Origin: Duganella margarita
Lineage (GTDB): Bacteria > Pseudomonadota > Gammaproteobacteria > Burkholderiales > Burkholderiaceae_D
Direction: 5' to 3'
Assembly (NCBI RefSeq): GCF_009857535.1
Contig: NZ_WWCS01000001.1
Location: forward strand, 476,805 to 540,804
Length of the DNA stretch: 64,000 nt
The notes beneath the pieces were generated by a model. It was not told the DNA's origin. It did not search any database and saw only the letters and a program-made list of their open reading frames with translations. The position numbers were made by a program, and so were the translations under genes. This document shows, piece after piece, positions 1 through 8,702 of this stretch (its first letter is position 1; every line of letters starts with the position of its first letter).

Positions 1-1
1 G

Positions 2-1201
2 GCGCCGCGCATCAAGCAGGTCTCCGAACAATACGGCTTGCCGCTCGATCCACAACGGCGGGTGCACAGCATGTCGGTCGGCGAGCGGCAGCGGGTGGAG
101 ATTGTGCGCTGCCTGCTGCAGTCGCCCAAGCTGCTGATCATGGACGAGCCGACGTCGGTGTTGACGCCGGATGCGGTGCTCAAGCTGTTCGAGTCGCTGC
201 GGCGGCTGGCGGCGGAAGGCGTCAGCATCCTGTATATCAGTCACAAGCTCGATGAGATCCAGACGCTGTGCGACAAGGCCACGGTGCTGCGCGCGGGACG
301 CGTTTCCGGCACCGCGCTGCCGAAGCAGGAAAGCGCGAAGTCGCTGGCCGAGCTGATGATCGGCCGCGAACTGCCGGTGTGCGTACACCAGCCGCGCGAG
401 CCGGGCGAGATCCGGCTGTCGCTGGAGCATCTGAATGTAGAGAGCAGCGATCCATTCGGCACGCGGCTGAAGGACATCAACCTGTCGCTGCGCAGCGGCG
501 AGATCGTCGGCATCGCCGGCATTTCCGGCAACGGCCAGCAGCAGCTATTGAAAGTGATTTCCGGCGAACGCACACTGGGCGTGCGCGAAGGGACGCTGCG
601 CCTTGTCACGCGTGACGTAGGCCTGCTGGATGCGGCACAGCGCCGCCAGCTGGGTCTTGGCTTAGTGCCGGAGGAGCGGCTGGGACGCGGCGCCGCGCCG
701 GAATTGTCGCTGGCTGATAACGCGCTGCTGACCGGCTACGTGCCGGCCGCCACCACCGGCATGGTCAAGCGTGGCCTGATACAGCGCGGTGCGGTGCGCG
801 CGTTTGCGCAGCAGGTGATCGAGCGTTTCAAGGTCAAGTGCGGCGGCGCGCAGTCGGCGGCGGCCAGTCTGTCCGGCGGCAACCTGCAAAAGTTCATCGT
901 CGGCCGCGAGATCATGCTGGCGCCGAAGGTGATGGTGTTTGCGCAGCCCACGTGGGGCGTGGACATCGGCGCCGCCATGCTGATACGCCAGGCCATCATC
1001 GACATGCGCGACCAGGGCGTGGCGGTACTGGTGCTGTCCGAGGAGCTGGACGAATTGTTCATGATGAGCGACCGCATCGCCGTGCTGGCCGATGGCCGGC
1101 TGTCGCGCGCGGTGCCGGCGGAAGCCACTAGCATCAACCAGATCGGCGTGTGGATGAGCGGCGATTTCGATTACCAAGGAGCAGAGCATGTCCCGGCTTG
1201 A
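2..1201 (+). CDS. Nucleoside-type ABC transporter ATPase, 5' end outside window
   Basis: The open frame runs in from the window edge, so the first Walker A motif is missing. What remains is the signature of the first nucleotide-binding domain (SVGERQRVEI) with its Walker B (LLIMDEPTSVL), then a second domain with a degenerate P-loop (GISGNGQQQ, Lys replaced) and the line FAQPTWGVD. This two-domain pattern with a degenerate second half is typical of RbsA/YufO-like ATPases. The variant signature and the two permeases that follow (1188, 2261) point to BMP-family purine nucleoside importers and not to ribose importers. It is a cytoplasmic subunit that powers uptake. The stop overlaps the next gene by 14 bases, so they are translated from one mRNA. 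The substrate is inferred from family and context only. Confidence 0.85.
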   Translation, partial: APRIKQVSEQYGLPLDPQRRVHSMSVGERQRVEIVRCLLQSPKLLIMDEPTSVLTPDAVLKLFESLRRLAAEGVSILYISHKLDEIQTLCDKATVLRAGRVSGTALPKQESAKSLAELMIGRELPVCVHQPREPGEIRLSLEHLNVESSDPFGTRLKDINLSLRSGEIVGIAGISGNGQQQLLKVISGERTLGVREGTLRLVTRDVGLLDAAQRRQLGLGLVPEERLGRGAAPELSLADNALLTGYVPAATTGMVKRGLIQRGAVRAFAQQVIERFKVKCGGAQSAAASLSGGNLQKFIVGREIMLAPKVMVFAQPTWGVDIGAAMLIRQAIIDMRDQGVAVLVLSEELDELFMMSDRIAVLADGRLSRAVPAEATSINQIGVWMSGDFDYQGAEHVPA

Positions 1202-2264
1202 ACGACGTCCCGAACCTTCACGCCGCATGATGCTCGCCTCACCGTTGATTGCGGCGGTGGCGATGCTGTTTACCGGCTCGCTGCTGTTCTTCTTTATCGG
1301 CCAGGCGCCGCTGCATGCGTTCTACGTTTACTTCGTCAAGCCGTGTACCACGTTGTACAGCGTGGGCGAACTGCTGCTGAAGGCGACGCCGCTGATCCTG
1401 TGTGGCGTGGGCCTGGCGATCGGCTTCCGCGCCAACGTCAACAACATCGGCGCCGACGGCCAGCTGACCATCGGCGCGATTTGCGCCGGTGCGGTGGCGC
1501 TGTATTTCGACGAGGTGCAGGCGTGGTGGGTGCTGCCGCTGATGCTGCTGGCCGGCGCGCTGGGCGGCATGCTGTGGGCGGCGATTCCGGCGCTGCTGCG
1601 TACGCGCTTCAACACCAGCGAGATTCTCGTCAGCCTGATGCTGGTCTACGTGGCGTATCACTTGCTCAGCTATCTGGTGCACGGGCCGATGCGCGATCCG
1701 GCCGGCTTCAACTTCCCGCAGTCGAAGATGTTCAGCGAGTCGGCTACCTTGCCGCTGCTGGTGGAAGGCTTGCGCGTCAACGCGGCTTTCATCCTGTCGC
1801 TGCTGGCGGCGGGGGCGGCGTGGTTCTTCTGCAAGCACACGTTTGCCGGCTACCGCATGCAGGTCAGCGGCATGGCGCCGGCGGCGGCGCTGTACGCCGG
1901 CTTCAGCGAGCCGCGCAATGTGTGGCTGGCGTTTATGGTCAGCGGCGCGCTGGCCGGCATCGCCGGCGTGGGTGAAGTGGCGGGGCCGCTGGGGCAGCTG
2001 CAGCCGTCGGTGTCGCCGGGCTATGGCTTCGCCGCGATCATCGTCGCGTATGTGGGGCGCTTGCATCCGCTCGGCGTGGTGCTGTCGGCGGTGCTGATGT
2101 CGCTGCTGTACATCGGCGGCGAGACGGCGCAGATCGAGTTGCAGACGCCGTCCGCCATCACCGGCATCTTCCAGGGACTGCTGCTGTTTTATCTGCTGGC
2201 GGCGGACCTGTTCATTCACTATCGTATCAAGCCGCACAAGCGTGTGGCGGGAGTGCCGGCATGA
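1188..2264 (+). CDS. ABC transporter permease, nucleoside/BMP type (subunit 1)
   Basis: This 358-aa, strongly hydrophobic protein has roughly ten membrane segments. A short basic N-terminus (ERRPEPSRR) precedes the first segment. The region around GIGFRANVNNIGADGQLTIG is characteristic of the YufP/NupP permease family (BPD_transp_2). It should pair with the 2261 permease to form the inner-membrane channel of the importer driven by the upstream ATPase. The start ATG lies inside the end of the ATPase gene behind AAGGAGCAG. Its own stop overlaps the next gene by four bases. No binding-protein gene is visible; it may lie upstream of the window. Confidence 0.85.
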   Translation: MSRLERRPEPSRRMMLASPLIAAVAMLFTGSLLFFFIGQAPLHAFYVYFVKPCTTLYSVGELLLKATPLILCGVGLAIGFRANVNNIGADGQLTIGAICAGAVALYFDEVQAWWVLPLMLLAGALGGMLWAAIPALLRTRFNTSEILVSLMLVYVAYHLLSYLVHGPMRDPAGFNFPQSKMFSESATLPLLVEGLRVNAAFILSLLAAGAAWFFCKHTFAGYRMQVSGMAPAAALYAGFSEPRNVWLAFMVSGALAGIAGVGEVAGPLGQLQPSVSPGYGFAAIIVAYVGRLHPLGVVLSAVLMSLLYIGGETAQIELQTPSAITGIFQGLLLFYLLAADLFIHYRIKPHKRVAGVPA

Positions 2265-3187
2265 TGACCACTGAATTGTTGATCGCTTTCCTCGCCAGCA
2301 CCGCCGGCGCGGCCACGCCGCTGGTGGTGGCGTCGATGGGCGAGCTGGTGACGGAGCGTTCCGGCGTGCTCAATCTGGGCATGGAGGGCATGATGCTGAT
2401 CGGCGCGGTGGTCGGCTTCGGCGTCACGCTGGGCACCGGCAGCATGGCCGCCGGCTTGCTGGCGGCGGCGGCGGCGGGCATGTTGATGTCGCTGATCTTC
2501 GGCTTCCTGGTGCTGACGCTGCAAACCAACCAGGTAGCCACCGGCCTGGCGCTAACCTTGTTCGGCATCGGCGCATCGGCCTTCATCGGCCAGGGTTTCG
2601 TCGGCCAGACGGTGGCGCCGATGCCGCACCTGCATTTTCCGCTGCTGTCCGAACTGCCGTTTGTCGGGCCGCTGCTGTTCCGCTTTGATGCGATGGTGTA
2701 TGCGTCGGTGGCGCTGGTGGTGGCGATCGGCTGGATGCTGGCGCGCACGCGGCTGGGCCTGATCATCCGCGCGGTGGGCGAGTCGCCGCACAGCGCGCAC
2801 GCAATCGGCTTTCCGGTGATCGGCCTGCGTTATGGCACCGTGCTGTTTGGCGGCGCGCTGGCGGGACTGGGCGGCGCCTACCTGTCGCTGGCGCTAACGC
2901 CGATGTGGGTCGAGGGCATGACGGCAGGGCGGGGCTGGATCGCGCTGGCGCAGGTGGTGTTCGCGACGTGGAAGCCGCGCGGCGTGCTGGTCGGCGCGTA
3001 TCTGTTCGGCGGCGTGACCATGCTGCAGTTCCACGGGCAGGGCATGGGGCTGGCGATTCCGTCGGAGTTCCTGTCGATGCTGCCATACCTCGCCACTATC
3101 GTGGTGCTAGTGATTATCTGCCGCAATCCGCAGACAATCTTGCTGAATAAGCCAATGTCTCTGGGGCAGAATTTCAAACCTGACTAG
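2261..3187 (+). CDS. ABC transporter permease, nucleoside/BMP type (subunit 2)
   Basis: This 308-aa membrane protein is of the YufQ/NupQ type. It has eight to nine hydrophobic segments and the family line LVTERSGVLNLGMEGMMLIG near residue 30. A second conserved stretch is GRGWIALAQVVFATWKP near residue 225, which is highly typical of this permease family. The ATG sits in an ATGATGA overlap with the upstream permease, so the two are translationally coupled. It is the last gene of the importer operon, and the following 171 bases lead into an unrelated chemoreceptor gene. Confidence 0.86.
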   Translation: MMTTELLIAFLASTAGAATPLVVASMGELVTERSGVLNLGMEGMMLIGAVVGFGVTLGTGSMAAGLLAAAAAGMLMSLIFGFLVLTLQTNQVATGLALTLFGIGASAFIGQGFVGQTVAPMPHLHFPLLSELPFVGPLLFRFDAMVYASVALVVAIGWMLARTRLGLIIRAVGESPHSAHAIGFPVIGLRYGTVLFGGALAGLGGAYLSLALTPMWVEGMTAGRGWIALAQVVFATWKPRGVLVGAYLFGGVTMLQFHGQGMGLAIPSEFLSMLPYLATIVVLVIICRNPQTILLNKPMSLGQNFKPD

Positions 3188-3358
3188 ATTGCCTGTTGTA
3201 TCGTTGCACAAAAAATCGCATTGCGACAATTGGTGACTTTCGTCGCGCCAGAAACCACTATTCTGTGTACACAGGCCCATTGCGTGCCTGTGGCGCTCCC
3301 CAGCCCCCGGTTCGCCTCTACTGATACTGATCCCATAAAAGCAAGTAAAGGAACCGTC

Positions 3359-5026
3359 ATGCGAGTAAACAGCCCGGTTACGTCCAACGAATACGTCATG
3401 GACGATGGCAAGACCATCGTCTCCAGTACCGATTTGCAGGGCAATATCAATTACGCCAATCCGTACTTCATTGAAGTCAGCGGCTTCACGGAAGAGGAGT
3501 TGATGGGCGCGCCGCAAAACATCGTGCGTCATCCGGACATGCCGGTCGAAGCCTTCGCCGACCTGTGGGCCACCATCAAGGATGGCATGCCGTGGACCGG
3601 GCTGGTGAAGAACCGCTGCAAGAACGGCGACTTCTACTGGGTGCTGGCCAACGTCACCCCGGTGATCGAGAACGGCAAGCCGGTCGGCTATCTGTCGGTG
3701 CGCACCAAGCCGTCGCGCGAGCAGGTGCGCGAGACCGATGCGGCGTACCGCGAAATCAAGAATGGCAATCCACGCAAGCTGCGCATCGTCAAGGGCCGCG
3801 CGGTATCGACCGGGGTGCTGGCGCAGCTCAAGGCGTTGACCACGACGTCGCTGTCGGCGCAGATCGGCGCCGCCACCGCGCTGCTGGTCGGCGTGCTGGG
3901 CGTGCTGGCGCTGATGCTGCTGGTGATGGACGACGCCACCGCCGCCAAGGCGCATGGCTGGCTGGGCGGCGCCGCCATCGTCGCCATGCTTGGCATGCTG
4001 GCGTTCGGCCGCAACCTGTATGTCAACGTGGCGCTGCCGCTGCGGCAAGCCACCAAGGCGGCGCGCATGATGGCCGGCGGCGACCTGACCGCCACCATCG
4101 ACATCCAGCGCGACGATGAAGTGGGGCAGCTGCTGGCGGCGCTGCGCCAGACCAATATCAACCTGCACAGCATCATCGGCGACGTACGCGCCAACTTTGA
4201 CCAGATCTCGCTGGCCACCGACGAGATTGCCGATGGCAATATGGATTTGTCGGGCCGCACCGAATCGCAGGCGTCCAGCCTGCAGCAGACGGCGTCCAGC
4301 ATGGAGCAGCTGACCGCCACTGTTCAGCAGAGCGCCACCAATGTCGCCAGCGCCAACGAACTGGCCGAGCGCGCGCGCGAAGTGGCGACACAGGGCGGCA
4401 GCATCGTTTCGCAGGTGGTGACGACCATGGGCGACATCAGCGCCTCGTCCAACAAGATCCTCGACATCATCGGCCTGATCGACGGCATCGCGTTCCAGAC
4501 CAATATCCTGGCCCTGAATGCGGCGGTGGAGGCGGCGCGCGCCGGCGAGCAGGGACGCGGCTTTGCGGTGGTGGCCAGCGAGGTGCGCGGGCTGGCGCAG
4601 CGTTCGGCCACGGCGGCCAAGGAGATCAAGGAACTGATCGATACGTCGATCCAGAAGGTGCAGGCCGGCACCACGCTGACCAACAACGCCGGCGTCACCA
4701 TGAACCAGGTGATCGAGTCGGTGTGCCGCGTGTCGCAGGTGATGGGCGAGATTTCCAACTCCACGCGTGAACAGAGTTCGGGCATCGGCCAGGTCAACGA
4801 GGCGGTGATCAAGATCGACGACATCACGCAGCAGAACGCGGCGCTGGTGGAGCAGGCCGCCGCTGCCGCCGGCAACCTGGCGCAGCAGGCGCGCTGCGTG
4901 TCGCAGGCGATGGCGGTGTTCAAGCTGCAGCAGTTGCCGGGCGGCGCGCGCGGCGCCCGGCCGGTGGGCGGACAGCCGTCGCGGCCGCAGGTCAACAGCA
5001 AGCCCCAGTTGCGGCTGCCCGCTTGA
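3359..5026 (+). CDS. PAS-domain methyl-accepting chemotaxis protein (Aer-like)
   Basis: The protein has 555 aa. I chose the ATG at 3359 because AGTAAAGGAA stands just before it, although the frame stays open to 3221. Residues about 10-125 form a PAS domain with the Aer-type signature ([16 protein letters not shown], then [15 protein letters not shown]). A hydrophobic pair near residues 165-225 anchors it in the inner membrane. A HAMP-like linker and a long methyl-accepting signalling domain follow. The hairpin tip of that domain reads [21 protein letters not shown], trimmed here to its recognisable core. By family it would sense redox or energy state through a PAS cofactor and signal to CheA. 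It appears monocistronic. A hairpin lies in the leader at 3270-3292. Confidence 0.9.
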   Translation: MRVNSPVTSNEYVMDDGKTIVSSTDLQGNINYANPYFIEVSGFTEEELMGAPQNIVRHPDMPVEAFADLWATIKDGMPWTGLVKNRCKNGDFYWVLANVTPVIENGKPVGYLSVRTKPSREQVRETDAAYREIKNGNPRKLRIVKGRAVSTGVLAQLKALTTTSLSAQIGAATALLVGVLGVLALMLLVMDDATAAKAHGWLGGAAIVAMLGMLAFGRNLYVNVALPLRQATKAARMMAGGDLTATIDIQRDDEVGQLLAALRQTNINLHSIIGDVRANFDQISLATDEIADGNMDLSGRTESQASSLQQTASSMEQLTATVQQSATNVASANELAERAREVATQGGSIVSQVVTTMGDISASSNKILDIIGLIDGIAFQTNILALNAAVEAARAGEQGRGFAVVASEVRGLAQRSATAAKEIKELIDTSIQKVQAGTTLTNNAGVTMNQVIESVCRVSQVMGEISNSTREQSSGIGQVNEAVIKIDDITQQNAALVEQAAAAAGNLAQQARCVSQAMAVFKLQQLPGGARGARPVGGQPSRPQVNSKPQLRLPA

Positions 5027-5055
5027 TATCATGTTGCCTTTAATGGGCAACATGG

Positions 5056-5367
5056 ATGGCAGGCATGAAGGTGACGCTGGCAGGGCAGGGATGGACCTTT
5101 GAGGCGGCGGCACCGGATACGTTGCTGCAGGCGGCCGACCGCGCCGGCATCCGCCTGCCCAGCTCGTGCCGTAACGGCACCTGCCGCACCTGCATCTGCC
5201 AGGCCACCAGCGGCAAGGTGCGCTACAAGATCGACTGGCCGGGCCTGAGCCCGGACGAAAAACGCGAGGGCTACATCCTGCCCTGCGTGGCCATCGCCGA
5301 GACCGACCTGGTCATTCTGGCGCCCGCCGCCGGTAAGCTCCCGGTCCTACCCCGTACTGACGCTTGA
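5056..5367 (+). CDS. Plant-type 2Fe-2S ferredoxin
   Basis: This is a 103-aa soluble protein with the [2Fe-2S] pattern Cys38-x4-Cys43-x2-Cys46-x30-Cys77 (core CRNGTCRTC). Length and spacing match small plant-type ferredoxins that serve as electron carriers for oxygenases or assembly factors. No partner reductase or oxygenase is adjacent, so the partner is unknown. An alternative start is the ATG at 5065. Its last 56 bases overlap the end of the convergent AraC-type gene, which is unusual and may mean that the C-terminal tail is not conserved. Confidence 0.85.
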   Translation: MAGMKVTLAGQGWTFEAAAPDTLLQAADRAGIRLPSSCRNGTCRTCICQATSGKVRYKIDWPGLSPDEKREGYILPCVAIAETDLVILAPAAGKLPVLPRTDA

Positions 5368-6205
5368 AGGCGCGGTTGAACGCCGCCTCCGACTGATATC
5401 CCACTGCTTCACCGACCACGCCGGCCGGCTGGCCATCATCCAGCAGGCGGGCGGCGCGCGCCATACGCAGTTGCGCCAGCACGTCGGCCGGCGTGGCGTT
5501 GGCGGCCTGCTTGAACAGACGGGCGAAGGTGGCGCGCGACATGTGGCTGGTGTCGGCCAGCTGTTCCAGCGTCCACGGCTTTTCCGGCGCGGTCAGCATG
5601 CCGTTGAGGGCGGCTTGCAAGCGGCGCTCGGCCAGTACGCCGAACAGGCCGGGCACCGCCAGCGCCTGCTCCAGCCAGGTGCGGATCAGCAGAGCGAACA
5701 GGGCCGAGGCCAGCTGACGGATGATGGCTGCCGAGCCGCCGCGCGGCGTTTCCGCCTCTTCTTGCAGCATGCGCAGCAGGTGACGCAGGCTTTGCGCGTC
5801 CGGGCGGCCGGCGGTGTGCACCACCAGCACCTCCGGCAAGGCCGCCAATAGACCGGCGCTGCCGTGGGCATCGAAGCGGAATTCGCCGCACAGGATGTCG
5901 GTCTGCGGGCCGTCACCGTCGTTGGCCAGGGAACGCAGCACGCCGGGCGCGCTGTGCGGGGCCGACGCGTGCTGCGGATCGCCGATGTGCAGCCGGTGGG
6001 CGCGGCCATGCGGGAAGACGATGATGTCGCCGGTTTGCAGCGTCTGGCCTTCGGCCTGCGCTTCGCCGCGCACGATCAGGTGGTAGGGAGCAACGCCGCG
6101 TGGCGTGCCTTCGTGGTCCAGTACCCATGGCGCGCCAAAGCGGCAGCGCACGTCGAGCGCGGTGCGCACGGGGTACAGGGAGAGCAGGTGGCTGAGAGGG
6201 TCCAT
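5312..6205 (-). CDS. AraC-family transcriptional regulator
   Basis: This 297-aa protein has an N-terminal cupin-like sensing domain (residues about 1-170; HLIVRGEAQ, then GDIIVFPHGRAHRL). It also has a C-terminal double helix-turn-helix (about 200-295; DTSHMSRATFARLFKQ, then EAVGYQSEAAFNRAFKRQYG). This is the AraC class with a cupin_6 domain. It is divergent from the AhpD-like gene at 6318, with 112 bases between the starts, so that gene is its likely target. This pairing of an AraC regulator with an AhpD or oxidoreductase gene is common. The inducer is not known. Confidence 0.88.
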   Translation of the reverse strand: MDPLSHLLSLYPVRTALDVRCRFGAPWVLDHEGTPRGVAPYHLIVRGEAQAEGQTLQTGDIIVFPHGRAHRLHIGDPQHASAPHSAPGVLRSLANDGDGPQTDILCGEFRFDAHGSAGLLAALPEVLVVHTAGRPDAQSLRHLLRMLQEEAETPRGGSAAIIRQLASALFALLIRTWLEQALAVPGLFGVLAERRLQAALNGMLTAPEKPWTLEQLADTSHMSRATFARLFKQAANATPADVLAQLRMARAARLLDDGQPAGVVGEAVGYQSEAAFNRAFKRQYGVGPGAYRRRAPE

Positions 6206-6317
6206 AAGTAAGTGCTGAGACGATAGAGCAAATTATAGAGCATTTGAGGTATTCAGCATCGCAGACGAACGGCCTAAACTGTTTCTCATACCAACCGACT
6301 TTGAAAGGAAACACATC

Positions 6318-6854
6318 ATGTCCCGCCTGTTCACCCAACCCGTCTCGGAAGCCACCGGCCAAGCTGCGCAACTGTTCACCGCCATCAAGGGCGCGATCGG
6401 CAAGGTGCCGAATGCCTATGCAGCTGTCGGCAGCAACAGCCCGGTAGCGCTGGAAGCCGCGTTAAACCTGGATGGCGCGCTGCGCAAAGGCAGCCTGAGC
6501 GCGAAGGAAATCGAAGTGGTCAAGCTGGCCGTCAGCCAGGATGCCCAGTGTGACTACTGCCTGGCCGCGCACACGCTGATGGGCGGCAAGGCCGGCCTGA
6601 GCGCTGACGCCATCAAGGCCGTGCGTTACGGCCAGGACAGCGGCGACGCGCGCCTGAACGCGCTGGCTACCTTTGTGCACAGCGTGGTGACCACCAGCGG
6701 CGACGTGCCGGCCGAGGTGGTGGCGGCGGTCAAGGCAGCCGGCTACAGCGACACGCAGATCGTCGATACGCTGCTGGCGATCACGTCGATTACGTTCACC
6801 AACCTGTTCAACCGGGTCAACGTGACTGACATCGACTTCCCGCGCGCCGCTTAA
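6318..6854 (+). CDS. AhpD-like carboxymuconolactone decarboxylase-family protein
   Basis: The protein has 178 aa and the AhpD redox motif Cys78-x2-Cys81-x3-His85 (AQCDYCLAAH). That predicts a peroxidase-like thiol activity and not aromatic ring decarboxylation. The start follows GAAAGGAAA with good spacing. It is transcribed away from the AraC regulator at 5312-6205 and is probably controlled by it. The gene is followed at once by a palindromic repeat element (6864-6955) that may end its transcript. The physiological substrate is not evident. Confidence 0.87.
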   Translation: MSRLFTQPVSEATGQAAQLFTAIKGAIGKVPNAYAAVGSNSPVALEAALNLDGALRKGSLSAKEIEVVKLAVSQDAQCDYCLAAHTLMGGKAGLSADAIKAVRYGQDSGDARLNALATFVHSVVTTSGDVPAEVVAAVKAAGYSDTQIVDTLLAITSITFTNLFNRVNVTDIDFPRAA

Positions 6855-6863
6855 TTGTCCTGC

Positions 6864-6955
6864 GTAGTCATTCCGGCGCAGGCCGGAATCCATAGACCGC
6901 ATGCGCTTACGCAAAGCACGCGTTCCATGGGTTCCGGCCTCCGCCGCAACGACGG
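6864..6955. repeat. REP-like palindromic repeat, copy 1
   Basis: A block GTCATTCCGGCGCAGGCCGG followed by AATCCATAG is mirrored about 40 bases later by CCATGGGTTCCGG...GACGGG in inverted orientation. The same family, in cleaner form, is present at 17599-17671. Each half is itself a palindrome around GGCGCAGGCC. The copy sits directly behind the AhpD-like stop codon, which is the usual place for such extragenic palindromes. Confidence 0.75.
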
Positions 6956-6962
6956 GCGTGGC

Positions 6963-7274
6963 TTAATCTTCGCCGGGTTTGCGGAGGCGCTGCAGGAGCG
7001 CCTCCGTGGTCTCGCTGAGCGGCACGCCGTGCCGTCTCAGCAGCTGGATATTCAGCACCATGTTTTCCAGCACCAGCTTGGCCGCCACGGCCAGCAGCGT
7101 CAGGTGTTTGTCTTCGTCGCTGAAGCTTTCCATCGCATCGGCCATCTCGCACAGATGGTTGGAGATCAGTCCGCGCAGATCGTGTTCTTCAAAGGGCAGG
7201 TCGGCGAAGTCGATCGGATCTTCCTTCTCCACTTCCTGCATCAGCAGTTCCAGTTCTTGCGGCGTAATCGACAT
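6963..7274 (-). CDS. Conserved hypothetical protein, 103 aa
   Basis: I do not recognise a named family. The start at 7274 is chosen because AACGGAG precedes it. The upstream 34 codons of the open frame are unlikely to be translated. The protein is acidic at the N-terminus (QEVEKEDPIDFADLPFEE), then helical and rich in Leu and Ala, with no membrane segment and no cysteine except one near the middle. It ends close to the repeat element and is divergent from the MoaD-like gene, with about 60 bases between starts. That makes shared control possible. It is probably cytosolic. Confidence 0.7.
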   Translation of the reverse strand: MSITPQELELLMQEVEKEDPIDFADLPFEEHDLRGLISNHLCEMADAMESFSDEDKHLTLLAVAAKLVLENMVLNIQLLRRHGVPLSETTEALLQRLRKPGED

Positions 7275-7329
7275 GCAGGACTCCGTTGGTTGAGGCAATT
7301 TCATTTTAGCGCCAATCGGCATAGAATCA

Positions 7330-7605
7330 GTGCGCATGGCGCATCTCATCTTCACACAACAGTTAGGGCGCTTCATGACCGTGCCGCAGGTGGAGACCCA
7401 GGCGGCCGATCTGCGCGGCGCCCTGGACGCGTGCTTTGCCGACCACCCGCGGCTGCGCGGCTACGTGCTCGACGAGCAGGGACACCTGCGCGAGAACGTG
7501 GCGATCTTCATCGACGGCCGGCGCGCGCGCGATCCGCGCCGGCTGGATGATGCGCTGGCGCCCCAATCCCAAGTCTATATTCTGCAAGCTTTGTCAGGAG
7601 GCTGA
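7330..7605 (+). CDS. MoaD/ThiS-like beta-grasp protein
   Basis: This small protein has 91 aa from the GTG at 7330, or 89 aa from the ATG at 7336, which is equally plausible. It ends in Ser-Gly-Gly, the hallmark of MoaD/ThiS sulfur carriers whose terminal glycine is adenylated and thiocarboxylated. The pattern VAIFIDGRRARDPRRLDDAL followed by VYILQALSGG fits the beta-grasp fold. It is separated by only two bases from the beta-propeller gene at 7608, so the two are co-expressed. No E1-like MoeB/ThiF or molybdopterin synthase gene is near. Its role is therefore probably outside classic cofactor synthesis. The function is not known. Confidence 0.78.
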   Translation: MRMAHLIFTQQLGRFMTVPQVETQAADLRGALDACFADHPRLRGYVLDEQGHLRENVAIFIDGRRARDPRRLDDALAPQSQVYILQALSGG

Positions 7606-7607
7606 CC

Positions 7608-8699
7608 ATGTCCGACCGTGCCTACTTCGCCACCCGCAAGGGTCTGTTTGAAGCCTACCGCACGCATGAGGCGTGGCGGCTGGACCAGCAGCATTTCCTC
7701 GGCGACCCGGTGTCGATGGTGCTGCCGGACCGGCGCGACGGCACGCTGTACGCGGCGCTCAACCTCGGCCACTTCGGCGCCAAGCTGCACCGGCGCGACG
7801 CCGGCGGCGCCGACTGGGTCGAGGTGGCGGCGCCGGCCTTTCCCGAAAAGCCGGCCGGCAGCAGCGATCCGGTGGAGTGGAAAGTGCGCATGATCTGGTC
7901 GCTGGCGGCGGGCGGGCCGGACCAGCCGGGCGTTCTGTGGGCCGGTACCTTGCCGGGCGGCCTGTTTCGCTCGCAGGATCGGGGCGACAGCTGGCAACTG
8001 GTGGATGGCCTGTGGAACGTGCCGGAGCGCGCGCAGTGGATGGGCGGCGGCTACGATGTGCCGGGCATCCACAGCATCTGCGTCGATCCGCGTGACAGCC
8101 AGTCGGTGCTGGTGGGGGTGTCCTGCGGCGGCGCCTGGCTGACCGAGGATGGCGGCGCCAGCTGGTCGCTGCGCGCCAGGGGCATGGTAGCCAGCTATAT
8201 GCCGCCCGAGTTGCAGGAGGTGCAGGCGATCCAGGACCCGCACTGCATCGTGCGCTGTGCGGGCGAGCCGGACAAGCTGTGGTGCCAGCATCACAACGGC
8301 ATCTGGCGCAGCGTCGACAATGGCGCGCTGTGGACCGAGGTAAAGCCGGCGGCGCCGGTGTCGAATTTCGGTTTCGTCACCGCCGTGCATCCGCGCGATG
8401 GCGAGACGGCGTGGTTTGTGCCGGCCGAGGCGGACAGCAAGCGGATTCCGCCGCACGGTTCGCTGGCGGTCACGCGCACCATGGATGGCGGCCGGCACTT
8501 TACCGCCTGGCGCGGCGGCTTGCCGCATGAGCATTGCTATGACCTGGTGTACCGGCATGGGCTGGCGGTCAGCGACGACGGCCAGATTCTGCTGATGGGC
8601 TCGACTACCGGCGGCGCCTGGGTGTCGGAAGATGGTGGCGGGCAGTGGCAGACGATTTCTACCCATCTGCCGCCGATTTACTCGGTGGCGTTCGCCTAG
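7608..8699 (+). CDS. Asp-box (BNR) beta-propeller protein, sialidase-like fold
   Basis: This 363-aa protein has at least five Asp-box-like repeats: RSQDRGDSWQ, TEDGGASWS, RSVDNGALWTE, TMDGGRHFTAW and SEDGGGQWQ. These mark a bladed beta-propeller of the sialidase/photosystem-assembly (Ycf48-like) type. No signal peptide is seen, so the protein is probably cytoplasmic. True sialidase catalytic residues could not be identified, so the label 'glycosyl hydrolase' is not supported. The gene follows the MoaD-like gene with an AGGAGG ribosome site inside that gene's end. The two-gene unit is probably a functional pair. Confidence 0.8.
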   Translation: MSDRAYFATRKGLFEAYRTHEAWRLDQQHFLGDPVSMVLPDRRDGTLYAALNLGHFGAKLHRRDAGGADWVEVAAPAFPEKPAGSSDPVEWKVRMIWSLAAGGPDQPGVLWAGTLPGGLFRSQDRGDSWQLVDGLWNVPERAQWMGGGYDVPGIHSICVDPRDSQSVLVGVSCGGAWLTEDGGASWSLRARGMVASYMPPELQEVQAIQDPHCIVRCAGEPDKLWCQHHNGIWRSVDNGALWTEVKPAAPVSNFGFVTAVHPRDGETAWFVPAEADSKRIPPHGSLAVTRTMDGGRHFTAWRGGLPHEHCYDLVYRHGLAVSDDGQILLMGSTTGGAWVSEDGGGQWQTISTHLPPIYSVAFA

Positions 8700-8702
8700 T
8701 CT

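Noticed and set aside
3270..3292. Hairpin CACAGGC/GCCTGTG before the chemoreceptor as a terminator
   Set aside because: No T-tract follows, and it lies about 65 bases upstream of a start codon, so it is only a leader structure.
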